From contig JAQGBZ010000177.1 of the NCBI GenBank assembly GCA_034687125.1, positions 62,001 through 126,000 of the forward strand: 64,000 bases of DNA, written 5' to 3'. Source of the stretch: Neelides folsomi (Eukaryota > Arthropoda > Collembola > Neelipleona > Neelidae). The translations under genes and the position numbers were made by a program. The notes under the pieces are model-generated. The model was not told where the DNA came from. It worked only from the letters and a program-made list of their open reading frames with translations, and did not search any database. Below, piece by piece: positions 12,317-25,320 of this stretch (positions within the stretch are counted from its first letter, which is position 1; every line of letters begins with the position of its first letter).

Positions 12317-14740
12317 TTTTAAATGGAATTTTACCGTCTTGAATGATGTAGAGAACTTTCTTAATTTCTAATTAGTTAAGTCGTATTATTATAAAAGTCT
12401 ACTTATTAGAATTTGCAGACTATTAAATCTGACGGACTTTAAATTCAACAAAGATTGAAAGATTTCACCAGATTTCACCAACTCTGAGTATTTAAATATT
12501 AATTATTAATCGGGTTGAGATTCACAAGGATTGAAATTTAATTAACAGGAGTTTAAAGCTCTTAATTAAAATTGACTGAGAAATTGAAAGTGAAATTCGA
12601 ACACGTCACCTTTAATTAAAAATAGAATTGTGGAAGTAATTAAAATAAATGTCTGTGGTTAAGGAGCCACATGTTCGCAGACTCAAAATGTTGTTCGATT
12701 GATTATAACTATAAGTAGGACATTAATGAGCTGAGGGTAATTAACTATAAATATTCGATAGGATTCTTAACTATGAGTATTTAACTTTTAAACTTAAACT
12801 TTTTTGTGTCAAAATTTACGAATATTCCTTCTAACGACTCTCGCAGCTTCTAACGTGTAGTTAAACCAGAAATGATTTGATATTAAATGAGACAATGAAA
12901 TTTTGCTTATTTAATTAACATTTTACTTAAAGTCTAACATTAAGTTAAATAAATAATTACAAATATCAAATAAATGATCGATTGTGGAATTCGTGAAATG
13001 TTTTTCAAATATGAGATGATTGAATCAAACAGGAATTGTTTTATTATTAATATATACCTATACAGGGTGGACATAAGTTGCTTTCTTTTTTATAAATGCT
13101 ATTGTTTATTTAAAAAAGAAAGCAATGATGGTGAATTATAAATTAAAAAGTAAGTAGCATATTAACAGTGTTACCAAGCAGATCTGAAAACATTTCAAGA
13201 GCCGAATTTGAATGAAATTCATCGAATCTGCCTTTTTTGATTCGAACTTTTCTCACTGATTTCCAAACTCGACTTTCAAGTTTCTGCATCGCGGGATCGA
13301 CCAAAGAAATTAAAAATTTCGAATTTCTTCACATTTGTTTAAGGTATGTAAATCTATTTATTTTCAGTGTTGTTTGTTTAATTTTTTCTTTGGGTGATTT
13401 TCTTTTGGTGATTGTTTTTGTGAATTATATCTGCAAAATGATTAGATTTTTTTTGTAAGATAAGATTGGGTTATTAATTCAAATACTGGTGGCCTTATTT
13501 AATTCATTTGTTTTAATTTAGAGTAATGTATAATTGAATTTACAATTTTAATTAAAAAACATATAAGTTTGGATTATTTAAAATCATTGCCATTTTGGAT
13601 TACAATGATTCAAAATGTATATTATATTAGATTTTTTATGATGCATCCAAATTGATTAGTACTGACAAACAGTTTTGTTGACACAACAATATTTATTAGA
13701 TAAGGTTTGTTTTAAAATATTAAACACTAGTATCCATTACTTTATCTTTGTATCATATCGAAATAAAATAAAATAATAAAACTTCATATAGATTTCTATT
13801 TATTCTAGAATTTAATTTCATTAACATTAAAAAATATACATTAAGCCAAAAACCCAAAGAACTTGTCAATTTCACGGAAAAGTTCAGAGTTGAGTTGGAT
13901 TTCGACTTTCCAATTTGCCTTTGGGTTCCATTTCAAGTAGGAAATTGACTTTTAGAATGCTTTGGAGTTTGGATTTTAGACTTGGGATAGGAAATTTTAC
14001 ATTAGTATAACGCATAAACCTAACCTAACTCTGAAATACCAATTCCTTAATTTGATTGGTTGGATCCGTCAAGGAAGTAACTTTCCCCATCGGAGGTTTG
14101 TCAACACAGGGTTTCTAGGAGGCGCAGGGAAACATTTTGGTCGCTGATTGAGGAATTATTGGTTAGACTCCAATATCCGGTTTCTCCTCCCCAACGAGCG
14201 CATTTACGAGCCGGAGGACGAGAAAAGAAAATTCCAAATCTTCCCTTCTTTCACCTTGAATTTCAAATACAACTATATATAGAGTTAAAAAATTCTGAAT
14301 ATGCCACTTGATCTGATGCAGTAATTGTTTAAATATTTCAAGCAAATTATTAAAATGATAATCAAATAAAGTAAGAATAACATAATATTTTATTCAATCA
14401 TTGTGAAGACTAATACATTTTTTATTAGTGAATATTTTTAGTTTAAAGTTTTTCTTATTAATTTAATCAAAATGTTCTTTTACAGAATAAGCAATAATTT
14501 GCAATTGAGTTAGGATATATTCAAATGTAGCATTATCATATAAATGTTAAAAAGTATTTATTTCCAGTTAGTAAAGTCCAGCCAACCTAGCTATTAAATT
14601 AACTATTGATAATGCCGTTGTATGTTTACAAAGAGCTCGATGAAGCCTTTACGATAAGTGACATAAATGAAGCCCATTTTTTATTCCTTTTAAAATTTAT
14701 TTATTTTAAATTTTCAACCTTAATTTAAAAAACATTCAAC
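12317..14740. other. Intergenic; one small hairpin element, otherwise nothing recognised
   Basis: This holds the upstream side of the GILT gene and the 3' side of the receptor gene. Apart from the hairpin at 13063-13125, short open frames at 13237-13458 and 14163-14345 (minus) show no domains. The 13850-14160 part is less A+T-rich than its surroundings but gives no protein I recognise. Confidence 0.5.
13063..13125. mobile_element. Short hairpin resembling a mariner-type terminal repeat or MITE remnant
   Basis: A segment reading ACAGGGTGGACATAAGT resembles the termini of Tc1/mariner elements. It runs directly into an exact 15-bp inverted repeat (13078-13092 against 13111-13125) with an 18-base loop. 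No transposase is visible. Family assignment rests on the terminus alone and is weak. Confidence 0.35.
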
Positions 14741-17047
14741 CTAAATATAAAAACTTCTCACAGAATTGAAAATGAATTCTCTCGATGAAGCCAAAATGAA
14801 AATTGTGATTGTTATTAAATAAAATATGAAAACAGGAATTAACAAACGAAGTTTCAATGGCCTGGGTATATATTTAAATTTAGTATTTTCATCTAAAGGT
14901 TTAAATGTATTAATTTTGTGGTATTTTTTTCGATTCAATCTTTTGAAAATCTTTAAGCGATCATATTCATTTTTGTAATAATCTTGTGCTAAATAAATCG
15001 GCATCATCAATTTCCTCCCTTCTTTCCACATTTTATAAATTCCGGATTCAATGAGTCTCAATTGAAATTGCTCTAATTTAGCGTGTAAACTTGACCTTGA
15101 AACTATTTGTTTGCATAAATTAACACTATAATCAGATTCAATATTTTTTTGACAAGGAATAAAATATTTGTCTTTGTAAATCAATTCTATTGTCGTTGAT
15201 AATTGTTTAAGGAATTCTGCATCTTCAATTATAAAAAATCTGTTTGTTGGGAAAACAACTCCGTGGTTTGTTATTAAAGGTTTTCTGGCCTCCAACAACC
15301 TTAAAAATTTTTCTAGATAAATTAATATCAAATGTAGAGATTTCTCAAGACTATCTATTGTGTCTTTCTTTGAAACCTTATATTCATCCACAAAACCTGA
15401 TTTTAAAAATTGGTAATAGTAAGTCAAGTTGATTTTTGAATCTGGGAGGGTTTGTTTGTCATATTCTAGTTTCCTTGTTATAGCATAAATTTCATCATGA
15501 CTTCTAATAGAAAATGTAAATATAAAAGCTCCACTTGCAGCCAAATCTTCAAAAGATTTCAAAGTCCCTGCCCACCCTTCTTTGGAAATTATAGAAAACA
15601 AATTTCCTTTGTAAGAATTGCCCATCAAAAAAGCGAAGAATATTAGTAATATAGTAACTATGATTAATTTGAAATTAATATTCGGCAATTTTGATAAAAT
15701 GTCGTGCCCTTGGTCTAAAATGATAATCATCAGAGCTTCCAATAAATTCCATAAAATAATTCTTGCCTCGTTTCCATCAAATCTGATCTTAAAAAATATA
15801 ATTAAAATTGTAATGGCAAAAGTCAATAGGGAAATATAAAATACCCAGACCAATGTTTCAAACGGAGACAATAAAAGCCAATGATAAATGACTGAATTTT
15901 TTGGTATAAATTCACAAAATGTGTATTGGAGATTTATAGCATCGAATCGAAATAAACTGTTAGTTACATAAAAGGTTTCGTATTCATCTGATACCGAATA
16001 TTGGGCTTTTATGTAATAACCAAGATAATTATCTATATAAGCGTCTGTTTCAATTGTATAATTGAAAAACATTGAACCCAAATAAATGAAACATTTTGTA
16101 TGATCAAATATATGTGGAGCTATAGATATCATTGAGCACAATTTTTCTATATACATTGTAATTCCAGTAAGATCTGGGACCAGGTCATTTATATCAAGAA
16201 TTACAAGAGCCATTTTGCCAAAGTCATTTTTCAAAATTTGTTTTCTAAACGAATTTGTGAGTAATTCTAATATTAATTCAGAAAATTTAGTTTTATAATC
16301 TGGTTCCTTTACAAATTCAGCTTTTGAATAAATGTTTTGAAATGCATCTTTTTCGTGTGGAAAATTAAATAGATTTTTAAAAGCGTGAGATCCAAAAATA
16401 TTTGACGGAATTTCTTTTCCAATCGAAATTGAATAAAAAACAAATGTCATGCAAGGAAATTTCAAAGTGAGATAAAACATTTCTAAATGATAAAGTATAT
16501 AAATTGGAAGTCCAACTTTATTTTTATAATTAGAACTTGATAGATTTTTTATATTAAAGGCAAAAATAAAAAATAAACGTTTTGATAATATTGGTGCAAG
16601 ATTTATAAGAATTACTTCCCGATGAACATAAAAAAAATCTATTGCAGATCCAATATTTTGCTGACTTATTGAAATAATTGCCAAACAAGTTAATTTTTTT
16701 TTATATTTTAACATTGCTTTTCTTATATTAATTAAAGCATTTGGTGGCTCAGTAATATATTCGATTTTAGAGCTAATTTTGAAACTTTTATATACATAAC
16801 TAAAAACTTGAATAGAAGTTTTCAATTGGGTATAAAAATTGACATAGTTTAAAAATAAATCATTATTATATTGGGAAAATAGTTGTTGAACCAAAATTAT
16901 TTCGCAGTTGCCCATAGCTTTTAAATATTCAGAACTCTTTTCAAATTGATCGGAATTGTAATTAATTATATTCTCATAGTTAGGAATCGTCAACACTATC
17001 TTATACTGAAAGAATAGTAATACGCAAAATAAATTATTTTGTTTCAT
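14741..17047 (-). CDS. Divergent ionotropic-receptor-like (IR) chemoreceptor candidate
   Basis: A single uninterrupted frame of 768 residues begins with ATG at 17047 and a signal-like stretch (residues 1-20). The architecture is that of ionotropic glutamate receptor relatives. A long extracellular part is followed by a membrane segment at about 390-412 (LLTFAITILIIFF), a pore-loop-like stretch at about 425-445 and a second membrane segment at about 455-478. That second segment leads into NSYKGNLFSIIS, which corresponds to the SYTANLAAFL region of iGluRs. An S2-like ligand-binding lobe and a final membrane helix at about 735-757 complete it. Absence of introns, unlike its neighbours, is common in expanded divergent IRs and may mean a retrocopy origin. 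Ligand unknown. The Lys/Asn/Ile-rich composition follows the local A+T content. Confidence 0.72.
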   Translation of the reverse strand: MKQNNLFCVLLFFQYKIVLTIPNYENIINYNSDQFEKSSEYLKAMGNCEIILVQQLFSQYNNDLFLNYVNFYTQLKTSIQVFSYVYKSFKISSKIEYITEPPNALINIRKAMLKYKKKLTCLAIISISQQNIGSAIDFFYVHREVILINLAPILSKRLFFIFAFNIKNLSSSNYKNKVGLPIYILYHLEMFYLTLKFPCMTFVFYSISIGKEIPSNIFGSHAFKNLFNFPHEKDAFQNIYSKAEFVKEPDYKTKFSELILELLTNSFRKQILKNDFGKMALVILDINDLVPDLTGITMYIEKLCSMISIAPHIFDHTKCFIYLGSMFFNYTIETDAYIDNYLGYYIKAQYSVSDEYETFYVTNSLFRFDAINLQYTFCEFIPKNSVIYHWLLLSPFETLVWVFYISLLTFAITILIIFFKIRFDGNEARIILWNLLEALMIIILDQGHDILSKLPNINFKLIIVTILLIFFAFLMGNSYKGNLFSIISKEGWAGTLKSFEDLAASGAFIFTFSIRSHDEIYAITRKLEYDKQTLPDSKINLTYYYQFLKSGFVDEYKVSKKDTIDSLEKSLHLILIYLEKFLRLLEARKPLITNHGVVFPTNRFFIIEDAEFLKQLSTTIELIYKDKYFIPCQKNIESDYSVNLCKQIVSRSSLHAKLEQFQLRLIESGIYKMWKEGRKLMMPIYLAQDYYKNEYDRLKIFKRLNRKKYHKINTFKPLDENTKFKYIPRPLKLRLLIPVFIFYLITITIFILASSREFIFNSVRSFYI

Positions 17048-17880
17048 AATGATTGGTCAAATCTTTGCGATAGGTTAATTTAATTAAAAACAGATAATTG
17101 AATACAAAATAAAATACATATTCAACTATAAAATTCAAGTGTTAAATTCAAATATAACAATTCAAGAAATTAAATTAAGAAATTCCCATGATAGACGGTT
17201 TTGTCATTGAATTGTAAAAATGTTTAAATTCTCTATTTTACTTTAGAATTTATATTAAATTTAGAACACGAAACAACTAAATTTACAAAATTTAAAATTA
17301 ATTTTTATTTAATATTATAAAAATTATTTGCAAAGCATGTTTGTAACGGCACTCTTTAATTGTTAGCAAAATTTTAAATTAGAATAACTTGATATTCTAT
17401 TCTTTAAATACATCACCAACATACACATCCCTTTGCAGTCCATTGGCTCCCTTTGTCTCCCTTCGCATATGACGTCATACACATCTTACATATTATTATA
17501 TACTTGTACATAATATGTTTATACTTTTACTAATACTTATCATTAGTAACATATTACATGTATATTTAAAGTAAATTTTTAATCGTATGTGTCAATGTTT
17601 CCATGGATCCATATGATTTTTTGTTATTAAATATTTAATAAAAACAAACAATTATTAATGAAATTCAAATATGTATATAACGAAATAAACTTCCCTTAGA
17701 TACAGCACGAACGCTAATGAAAACAATTAAATGCTTATGTTTAGGTACTTATATGCTAAAACAATTTAATGAAACAATTAAAATATTTTAATGTGACTTA
17801 TTGTTAATATTACTTATACAAAGAAGGAATTTTAATAAATAGATATGAATTATATAAATGATATGAAACTGATGATTATT
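17048..17880. other. Intergenic, nothing recognised
   Basis: A+T-rich sequence between the start of the receptor gene and the 3' end of the carrier relic. It should contain the receptor promoter, but no motif stands out. Confidence 0.5.
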
Positions 17881-19800
17881 TCATGCAAATAAGTCAAGAG
17901 TGTCTGAAATGTCTGAAACGGCATCAAAAAAGTAAAAGAAAGCAAAAGATTCGATTGAACTCCTCAATATTCGAACAACCAAACCACGATACAATCTGGA
18001 AATATAAACCTTACATTACATATAATATAATTTATATAGTAAAATTTAAAAGTATATACTAACATAGTTAATATAATCAACATTAACTTTAATTTGCATT
18101 ATATCTTCAATTTAACATTAACATTTCTTTATCAATAAAATAACTTACCATCTCAATCCATTCAATTTGTATACTTGAGCTAAGCAATGCCAACTATTCC
18201 GATAAAGGTGGGAATCCAAACTCTTATGACAAACAAACATTTTATTAATCTAAATTATTTTTTAATTACGATTAAAATTTATAGTTAAGTATGGAATTTA
18301 GCAATATAAATCTTCCCCCACCTGCATTCTTGTTTTTGCCACATCAATTGGCTTATTAAGAATTGTCGCCACATTTGCTCCAATTGTTGCATACAAAGAT
18401 GTACATAAAGTTACCACCCCGCACACTATTTCAGCCTATCCTAATACATTACATTTTAAAACTCGGGGTTTTTTAGTGCTCCCCACTACTTTCGAACATG
18501 GAACTTGGCAGTCATCCATATATACCCTTTCTATGGTTACTGGCAGTTCAGTGAATTTTAAAATATGTATTAAAATGCGTATAAAGATTTTCAAAATATG
18601 CGCTTTTTTAAGCTTATATAAGTTGGGTTGATCTGCCCTTTACGAAAATTAGATATGCTGTTTAGAATGAACTTACCAACATGTCTGCCAAGCGCCATAT
18701 TCTAAAACCGTGGGTAACACTATGAAACCGCGAGCTTTAAATGTGTAATGTATAAGGATAGGAAGAACAAACGTTTTCTAAATTTATTTGAATCCCACTA
18801 AACTGCTCATCACAAAACTCATATGTTGTTTCGAAGAATTATACTAATATGTCTACCAATCCCTAGATTCATACCCTGTGGATATCACTAAAAACCGTGA
18901 AAGTAGTGTATAGGCTGAACGGGTGTGTGGGGTGATAACTTTATATACATCATACAAAGGAAAGAAAAACTTTGAATTGTCCCAATTCTCAACAGTCTTA
19001 ATGTGATAATCTTTCAGTCCGTGCATCATACCAAACCGAATTCCATTATTGATCACTTGACGAAAAACCAAAATGGAAAAACCTCGATAAATCCCGCGAA
19101 TACCTGTAAACAACATTTGGCGCTTAGATTCAAAACATTAATAATCATCATTACTTCATTAATAATGACTTCATAATTATAATTTCATAATCATATCTTA
19201 TCAATGACTATTAACTAATAATTATAAATTAATTATAGATTGTATTTAATTTAATTGTTTAATTTTTTTTCTTACCTTCGTTTTTCACGATTGTCCTCTC
19301 CACTAAAGAAACCTTTCAGTTTGGGATTTTCATATCTCGAATCGTGAATAAATTTTGTTTTGATTGTTCCTGTGACGGGGACAATGAAAATTCCCTCAAC
19401 AAGTCCGGAAATCAAAGAGGCGCGGAAAGACTCGGATAAAGGCATGTGATGAAGACCAGAACTCTGCGTGTATCTTCTTTCAACTTACTCATAAACTCCA
19501 TATCTTTGATTAGAAGAAAATTAATTAATTATCATTATAATAAAATTACAATTAACAAATTACAAGTTGTTAAATAAGCAATTAAGCAATCAATAAATTT
19601 AGTAAAGTTAAATAGTTACAAAAGATTTTTTTAATTACCTCAAGACGGTTTTAGGAACTGCGATCAAATAAAATATTTCCGATCCGCGATAATAACCCGT
19701 GTTGTATAACGTCCAAACTTTCGCTGTTCCAAATGAGCTTTTTTGAAGCAATCGATGGCCCCAAGCAAGGAATTTGAAAATTTGAAACCAAATTTTAAAT
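17881..19800 (-). pseudogene. Decayed mitochondrial tricarboxylate (citrate) carrier, SLC25A1-like
   Basis: SLC25A1 exchanges mitochondrial citrate for malate. On the minus strand, in order, one can read YYRGSEIFYLIAVPKTVLR (near 19680), TIKTKFIHDSRYENPKLKGF (near 19350), GIRGIYRGFSILVFRQVINN (near 19090), the carrier signature in KPIDVAKTRMQ (near 18330), LDSHLYRNSW (near 18210) and LYRGLVVRILRSSIESFAFF (near 17960). These match successive parts of the citrate carrier. The copy looks dead. There is a frame change between GFFSG and RTIVKNEG near 19300, and a stop forms where exon 18170 joins exon 18000. The exon near 18960 breaks off inside an inverted-repeat insertion, and I found no good N-terminal exon. 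A diverged functional carrier with missed exons is less likely. Confidence 0.7.
18393..18966. repeat. Cluster of three related repeat segments in inverted/direct arrangement inside the carrier relic
   Basis: Segment A (18434-18516, plus) resembles segment B (18681-18767, minus) and segment C (18860-18935, minus); each runs from a CCTATNC-type start to a CAGNCAT-type end. Similarity between A and C continues outward into carrier exon sequence (18393-18433 against 18936-18966), so a piece of host exon is part of the palindrome. The segments look like copies of a short non-autonomous element followed by local inverted duplication. Confidence 0.55.
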
Positions 19801-20798
19801 TGGAACTCAAACCAATTTATAGTGATTTAAAATAAATCAAAAATTAAAATATCTATTAAACATTTGGATTTGAATCAAATTATATAAAAATATATATTAA
19901 TCTTAAGTATTATCTTAATATGATAGTTTAATAGCTAATTTGTAAAACGCATAGCTGGGCATTTTAATTCCGCTTTTGCATTTAAATGTTTAATTCAATT
20001 TCCATTATCGTTTTATGAAATCTTAAGAAATGAAACCAGCCGGTATTATACAACATTATGTCATTTATTCAATATATAATATTAATATTATTCATAAGTA
20101 CGATATTAATGTATAGGATAATTTAATTGACAATTTGATTAATTTGTATTTGTCTTTAAGTCGCATTTGATTTTGAGTTATAGAATTCTAAAAATCATAA
20201 GCGACTTATGGGACATGTTGGGGCAATAATTATAATTGATGACATAATAGTTAATATGTACTATAGATAAATATATGGGAAGAATTACCTAGAGTAATAC
20301 ATAAATATTATAAAATAGGTTCAAATTAAATTAATTAAATATTTTCCAAAATTATAACATAAATATACGTAGATATAATAATCTTTTTTATTGGTTTATT
20401 AAATTATTTAGGATTTTACAAGAATTTTGATTTAACAGTACAAATTGTATTTTAAATTTTAACTTAAAAAGAATAGTAAAAAGTTGAATACAAGAAATCA
20501 CGGAAAAACTCAAAAGAACATCAAAGTGAATTTACAACAGTTAAAAAAGATGTGAAAAAAGCTTAAATGAATGACAAATGGTTTTAACAGAAAATAAATA
20601 TATCGATAGAATAAAAGAAAGCATATGAAAATCAAAACTTGAAATAAAATCAGGAAAAAACTTTTTGTATACAAAGTTAACTTTAACTCAATAAATAATT
20701 AATTTATAATTGTTTGGTTAATTAAATCTTGTGTAATATTAATAATTGAAAATAATGAAAATTGGACTTGTAATTTGATTAGATTGTCGTAAAGCACT
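19801..20798. other. Intergenic, nothing recognised
   Basis: A very A+T-rich spacer between the carrier relic and the 3' end of the F-box gene. No coding exon or repeat family stands out. Confidence 0.5.
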
Positions 20799-23700
20799 TC
20801 ACATTGAATTTCTTCGACCCAGGTCGAAAACTTCTTCAGTTCCCTCTTCATTTCTCTCTTCAGTTTCTTCATCAACTTCGTCCAATTTCTTTTCATTTTC
20901 TGAAGAATCATCTCCGCCCATGTGAACGTCCTAAAATCAAAATTAAAACCAATTTAGATAACTATAATAATGATAGTAAATAATTAACAAAATGTAATTA
21001 AGTTTATTATTGTTAATTCAATTTAACCATACCAAATTAAAACGAAGAGATTTTGGAATAATTCCATTTCCTTCCTCATCCATTTCGTTCTCGTCCTCGC
21101 TTTCGTTCACGTTTTCGTTTTCCGATTCCGATTCCTCGACTTCTTCATTATGGATCATTTCAAAAAATGCTTCCGCATCTTCCTGGATTTGAATTTGGTT
21201 TTGGAATAAATTTTGAAAAATTGGCGGTGGCGGTGGAACAAAATTCAATTCAATATTCACAGATGAATTTGATTGTGAATTTGAAGGTAAATTCGATGGT
21301 AAATTTGAGGTTAAATTTGATTGCAAATTTGATAAAATTGGAGGGAAATTTGATCCTGGTGGTAAAAATCGTCTTGGGAGACTTGTGACAATACTCGCTC
21401 TTGATGGGAAAATATTCCGATTGCCAGGTCCACTTCTTCTAAATGTTGGACTAACTATTGGATTTCCAGGGCCAGCAAAGTAAACTTCACTATTTTCATA
21501 ATTGACTTCAGGTTCATTTGGTTGCAATTCCCCTCCACCGCGGATCATTTCCCTCAATGTCATTTGGCGTCTGATGTTCGGAAGAATCGGTTGGTCTTGG
21601 GCCATGAGGTCAATCATTCTTAAGCGTTCCTGAGCTTCGCGGAATTCAACAAAACGGTGATAATATCTCATGAGGTCATTGTTCCCTTCGTCGCCTCCGC
21701 CATCTTGAAGACTTTGAGAACCTTCGGGATTCAAAGCATAGCCGATCTAAAACAAATAATTAATTAATTATCCGTGTAATAAATAATTTAATTATCCATT
21801 TATTATAATATTTATTAAATTTTAAATCTTACTTTATTTTCCGCCAAAAAAGCCAAAAAAGGATAATTCCTGAGATATTTAGAAGAAACTGTCATCGTAA
21901 TCCTCAGGTTTTCCATGTAGCCTCTGAACTTTGTTCTCAGTGAATTGTCGCTGGCTCTGACAATGTCCGGAGTGAAAACTCTTGGTGGGATTGGCGTTGG
22001 CGTTGAAAATAAAATGCTCCGTCCGACCAAACGATCCTTAAGGAAAAAATGTCCCTCGGCGGAAACACTCACACAACCCGAGACGTCCAACTTACGGAGA
22101 CTTGAACGATTCCCGCCAAGTTTAATGGCCAAAAATCTCATACCGGCATCGGTAATCTTTAAATATAAAAAAACCAATAAATGTTAGATATTTAACTTTA
22201 ACGTCCAATATAGTTAAAATGCATTAACAATAATAATGTGAATGTAAATGTAAATGTATGTTAAGCAATTGGTAATTGGTCATAAAGTTATACATAATGT
22301 ATGAACAAAAATAATTAAAAATTTTAATTTTAATTTAGATTTAATTAAAGTTTAAATTACCTCAGGTGAAGATAAAGTAATGTCGTACAAAGTGAGACAA
22401 CTTGTGAGGCCGAAAATAATTGAAAGATCTTTCATTCCACCACAATCCAATTCAAGAACTTTCAAATCTGCCAAATCAAATTCAAATCAGTAAAATCAAT
22501 TAAATATAATTTCGATTTAACTGAAATTAAAATTCTAAAATAATTAAATTTTAACAATGAAAGCGATCTAAATATTTATTAATTGTGATTTTAAAAAGCT
22601 ATAATTTTTTATCTTACTCGAAAGAGACCCAATGAATAAATTCGTCCTAAACTTGTCAGGATCGGTAATATTGTAAGTCATCGTCTCCATGACATCGGTG
22701 CAAACTTCAGCCGAAACTCCGGTAATTCCCGAATCGCTGAATTCCCCCTTCTTCAATTTCAGCACTTTCAAATATGGCATTTCCCTATAAATGATCCCAA
22801 GCCCTTCGTCCTTCACTCCCTCAGCCCACAACGAGGTCAAATGTGGGAAGCCGATCGTAATCGAGGTCAACGCTCTCTCAGTCATTTTGCAATTCACTCC
22901 CAAGAATTCTTTGAGCTTCAATCCGCTCTGAGTTGAATAATTAAAAGGGAAAGTTTCCAAAAGTCCATTGTCAATTCCGTCAACTTGGAATGAAACCAAA
23001 GAGGTCAGATTGTGCAAAAAGTTAAAAGTCCCGCGGTAATTTGTTAATTCAAGTTTGGCCAGGTTTTTAAATTCCCGCGCTGTTCGGCCAAAGACTTTTG
23101 ACGGATTTGGGAAATTCGGAGGAAAAAAGAATGAAATTGATTCAAGCTGGGCGGAAAAATGCTTAAGGAAGGAATAAACATTTTGACCGTTGGTTTCCGA
23201 CCCGAATGTGAAATTGATCTTTCGGAGAGGAAAATTCTTCTCTTGGAGATTTAAAAGATCTTCGTTTGTGTAGCAAAGCAACGGAAGTTTCATTTCTTCC
23301 AAGCGGGGAAGATTCGTCTGAGGGGAAACGAGGAGTTTGAAGAGACATCGGGTCAAAAGAGTTTCATGGGCCATTTGACCTTGGGCCGATGGAGTTTCCG
23401 CATCTTTTAAAACAATCAAACTTTCCAAATTTCGGGCCAAATTGAAGAAAAAGGAAAGGAAGGAATTGAGGTCCATTGGGCGAATTCGATCCAAACATCC
23501 GATTGTTAAAATTCGCAGTTTAATTAATCCAGACTAGAATTTTGATAAATCATTAATTATTAATTTTCTATTAATTTTACTTTATATATTTAAATCGGTT
23601 AAATTTAATTATTTAAATAAATTTAAATAATTAATTTTTAAATACTTTATCTTGACTCGAAGGAAATAAAATCCGTTCCAAATCGTTGTCAGGAATGTTA

Positions 23701-25320
23701 TGAATCCCAAAAGGATTTTCCTTCGACGATTCCGGAATTTGAGAAGAATTGCAAAATCGACTTGGCCCTGGTTGGGGTTCAATTGAACTCCCACAAGTTT
23801 CTTCGTTCTTTTCCCCGTCCGGGTCTTTGACCGTGTAAATGGAAAATGGCTCCAGAGGAATAAATTCGAAAGGATCGAAATCTTCATCTTCGAAATCCCC
23901 AAGCTCGGCGTCACGATTAAGGGCAAAATTCCGGATTTGGTCGTAGAGTTGAACTCCACGGACAATTTCCCCATTGGTTAAAAATGGAATTTTGGGTTCA
24001 TTTTTAACTTTCTTTACATTTTTCTTAATTGGCTTTCCTCGTTTTTCATTCGTCTGGAAAATTCGTCTTCGCATTTCTCGACGCCAATCGAACGAAATTG
24101 CCCGTCTGGGTTTAAATAATTTAAATATGAATAATTGTAATTAAATATAGTCGATTTAACTATAAAAAATTAAAAATAAAAAATATGATAATAACATTGA
24201 GAATATTTTTATAATTTTTATTGAGAATTTTTAATAATGCAGTTGACAGGGCACCTCAAGGTCATTATCATATTTTTTCCGAATCGACTATAAATTAAAT
24301 ATGGTCGATTTAACTAAATATAGTTGATTTAACTAAAATTAAAAACTACCTTGGGTGGAATCCATGTCGTTCGGATCTTAAGCACGATGTCATCGCATCG
24401 TCAATTCCAGAATCAAAAGTCGAAAAATCCTCGTCGGATGATTCCTCATCGGAATTTAAATCGGTTTCTTTGGGCAGAGGAAGAAATTGTCTTGGAAGTG
24501 TCCGAAAGGTTAATTTTTCCAAATTGGGAAGTTTCCTCTCAAGGATTGATCGAATCGGTCCGTCGGTGAAGTTCAGTTGTTTGAATGTAATTTCTTTTAG
24601 ATGTGGGCCAATTTTTTGCCAAAAACCTCCGTCGTCGGTTAAATCCAGCTGATGGACGATGAAAGAAATATGCGGGAAGTTTCTTTGTTCAGGTTGTGGA
24701 ATCAAAGACCGAACTGCCAATTTCCCAAAGGTCTCGACATATTTGATCATTTTCTCGGCGGTCACGAGACGGACGACTCCTTTTTTTCGCAACAATTTGG
24801 CTCCTTCTTCTCGCCAACATTTATTCACAGATCGGACATTTTCCAAGTCCGATACGGGAAGGAATTCGAAAATCGCATTGACCAGCTAAAAAAATTAATT
24901 ACAATTAATTAATTATAAGTTTACAATTAGTTAATTATAAGATTACAATTATTATTATTATAAGACTATAATTATTATCATAAGATTACCATTATAATTA
25001 TTATGGCAAGAATAGTGTTAGAATTACAATAATTATAAAATTGGAATAATGTTATATAATTAATAATTGGATGAGATTTTTATTTCATAATTAAATATTT
25101 AAATTACCTCTGGCATGTTAATTGGAGTTGGTTCGCCTTCATCAACCTTCATTAATGGATTGAAAGCAAAGATGAATTTTGGTTCAATTGGTGGACTTTT
25201 CTCGTCTTCGTCCTCGCTGGGTTCATTAGATAAATTGAAATCTCCAACATCGTCCGTTTCCGATCCCGAGTCTTCCAAAAGTGCGTCGTCTTCCTCGTTC
25301 TCGACCGGGTCAACTTCCAT
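20799..25320 (-). CDS. Large F-box protein with leucine-rich-repeat-like body
   Basis: Probably an SCF ubiquitin-ligase substrate receptor. Eight exons join in phase on the minus strand (25320-25108, 24885-24350, 24105-23646, 23533-22618, 22467-22361, 22156-21833, 21746-21033, 20930-20799), giving 1,133 residues. An acidic N-terminus (1-71) precedes an F-box at about 72-110 (VNAIFEFLPVSDLENVRSVN, then CWREE). Several stretches then have the spacing of degenerate LRRs (LKVLELDCGGMKDL; ITDAGMRFLAIKLG; LRKLDVSGC). A disordered acidic insert occupies much of exon 3. The last third is low-complexity: SNL/SNS repeats, a PPPPP run and a Glu/Asn-rich acidic tail ending FDLGRRNSM. An acceptor directly before the ATG implies a 5' non-coding exon around 25675-25740. 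The orthologue is not identified. Confidence 0.8.
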
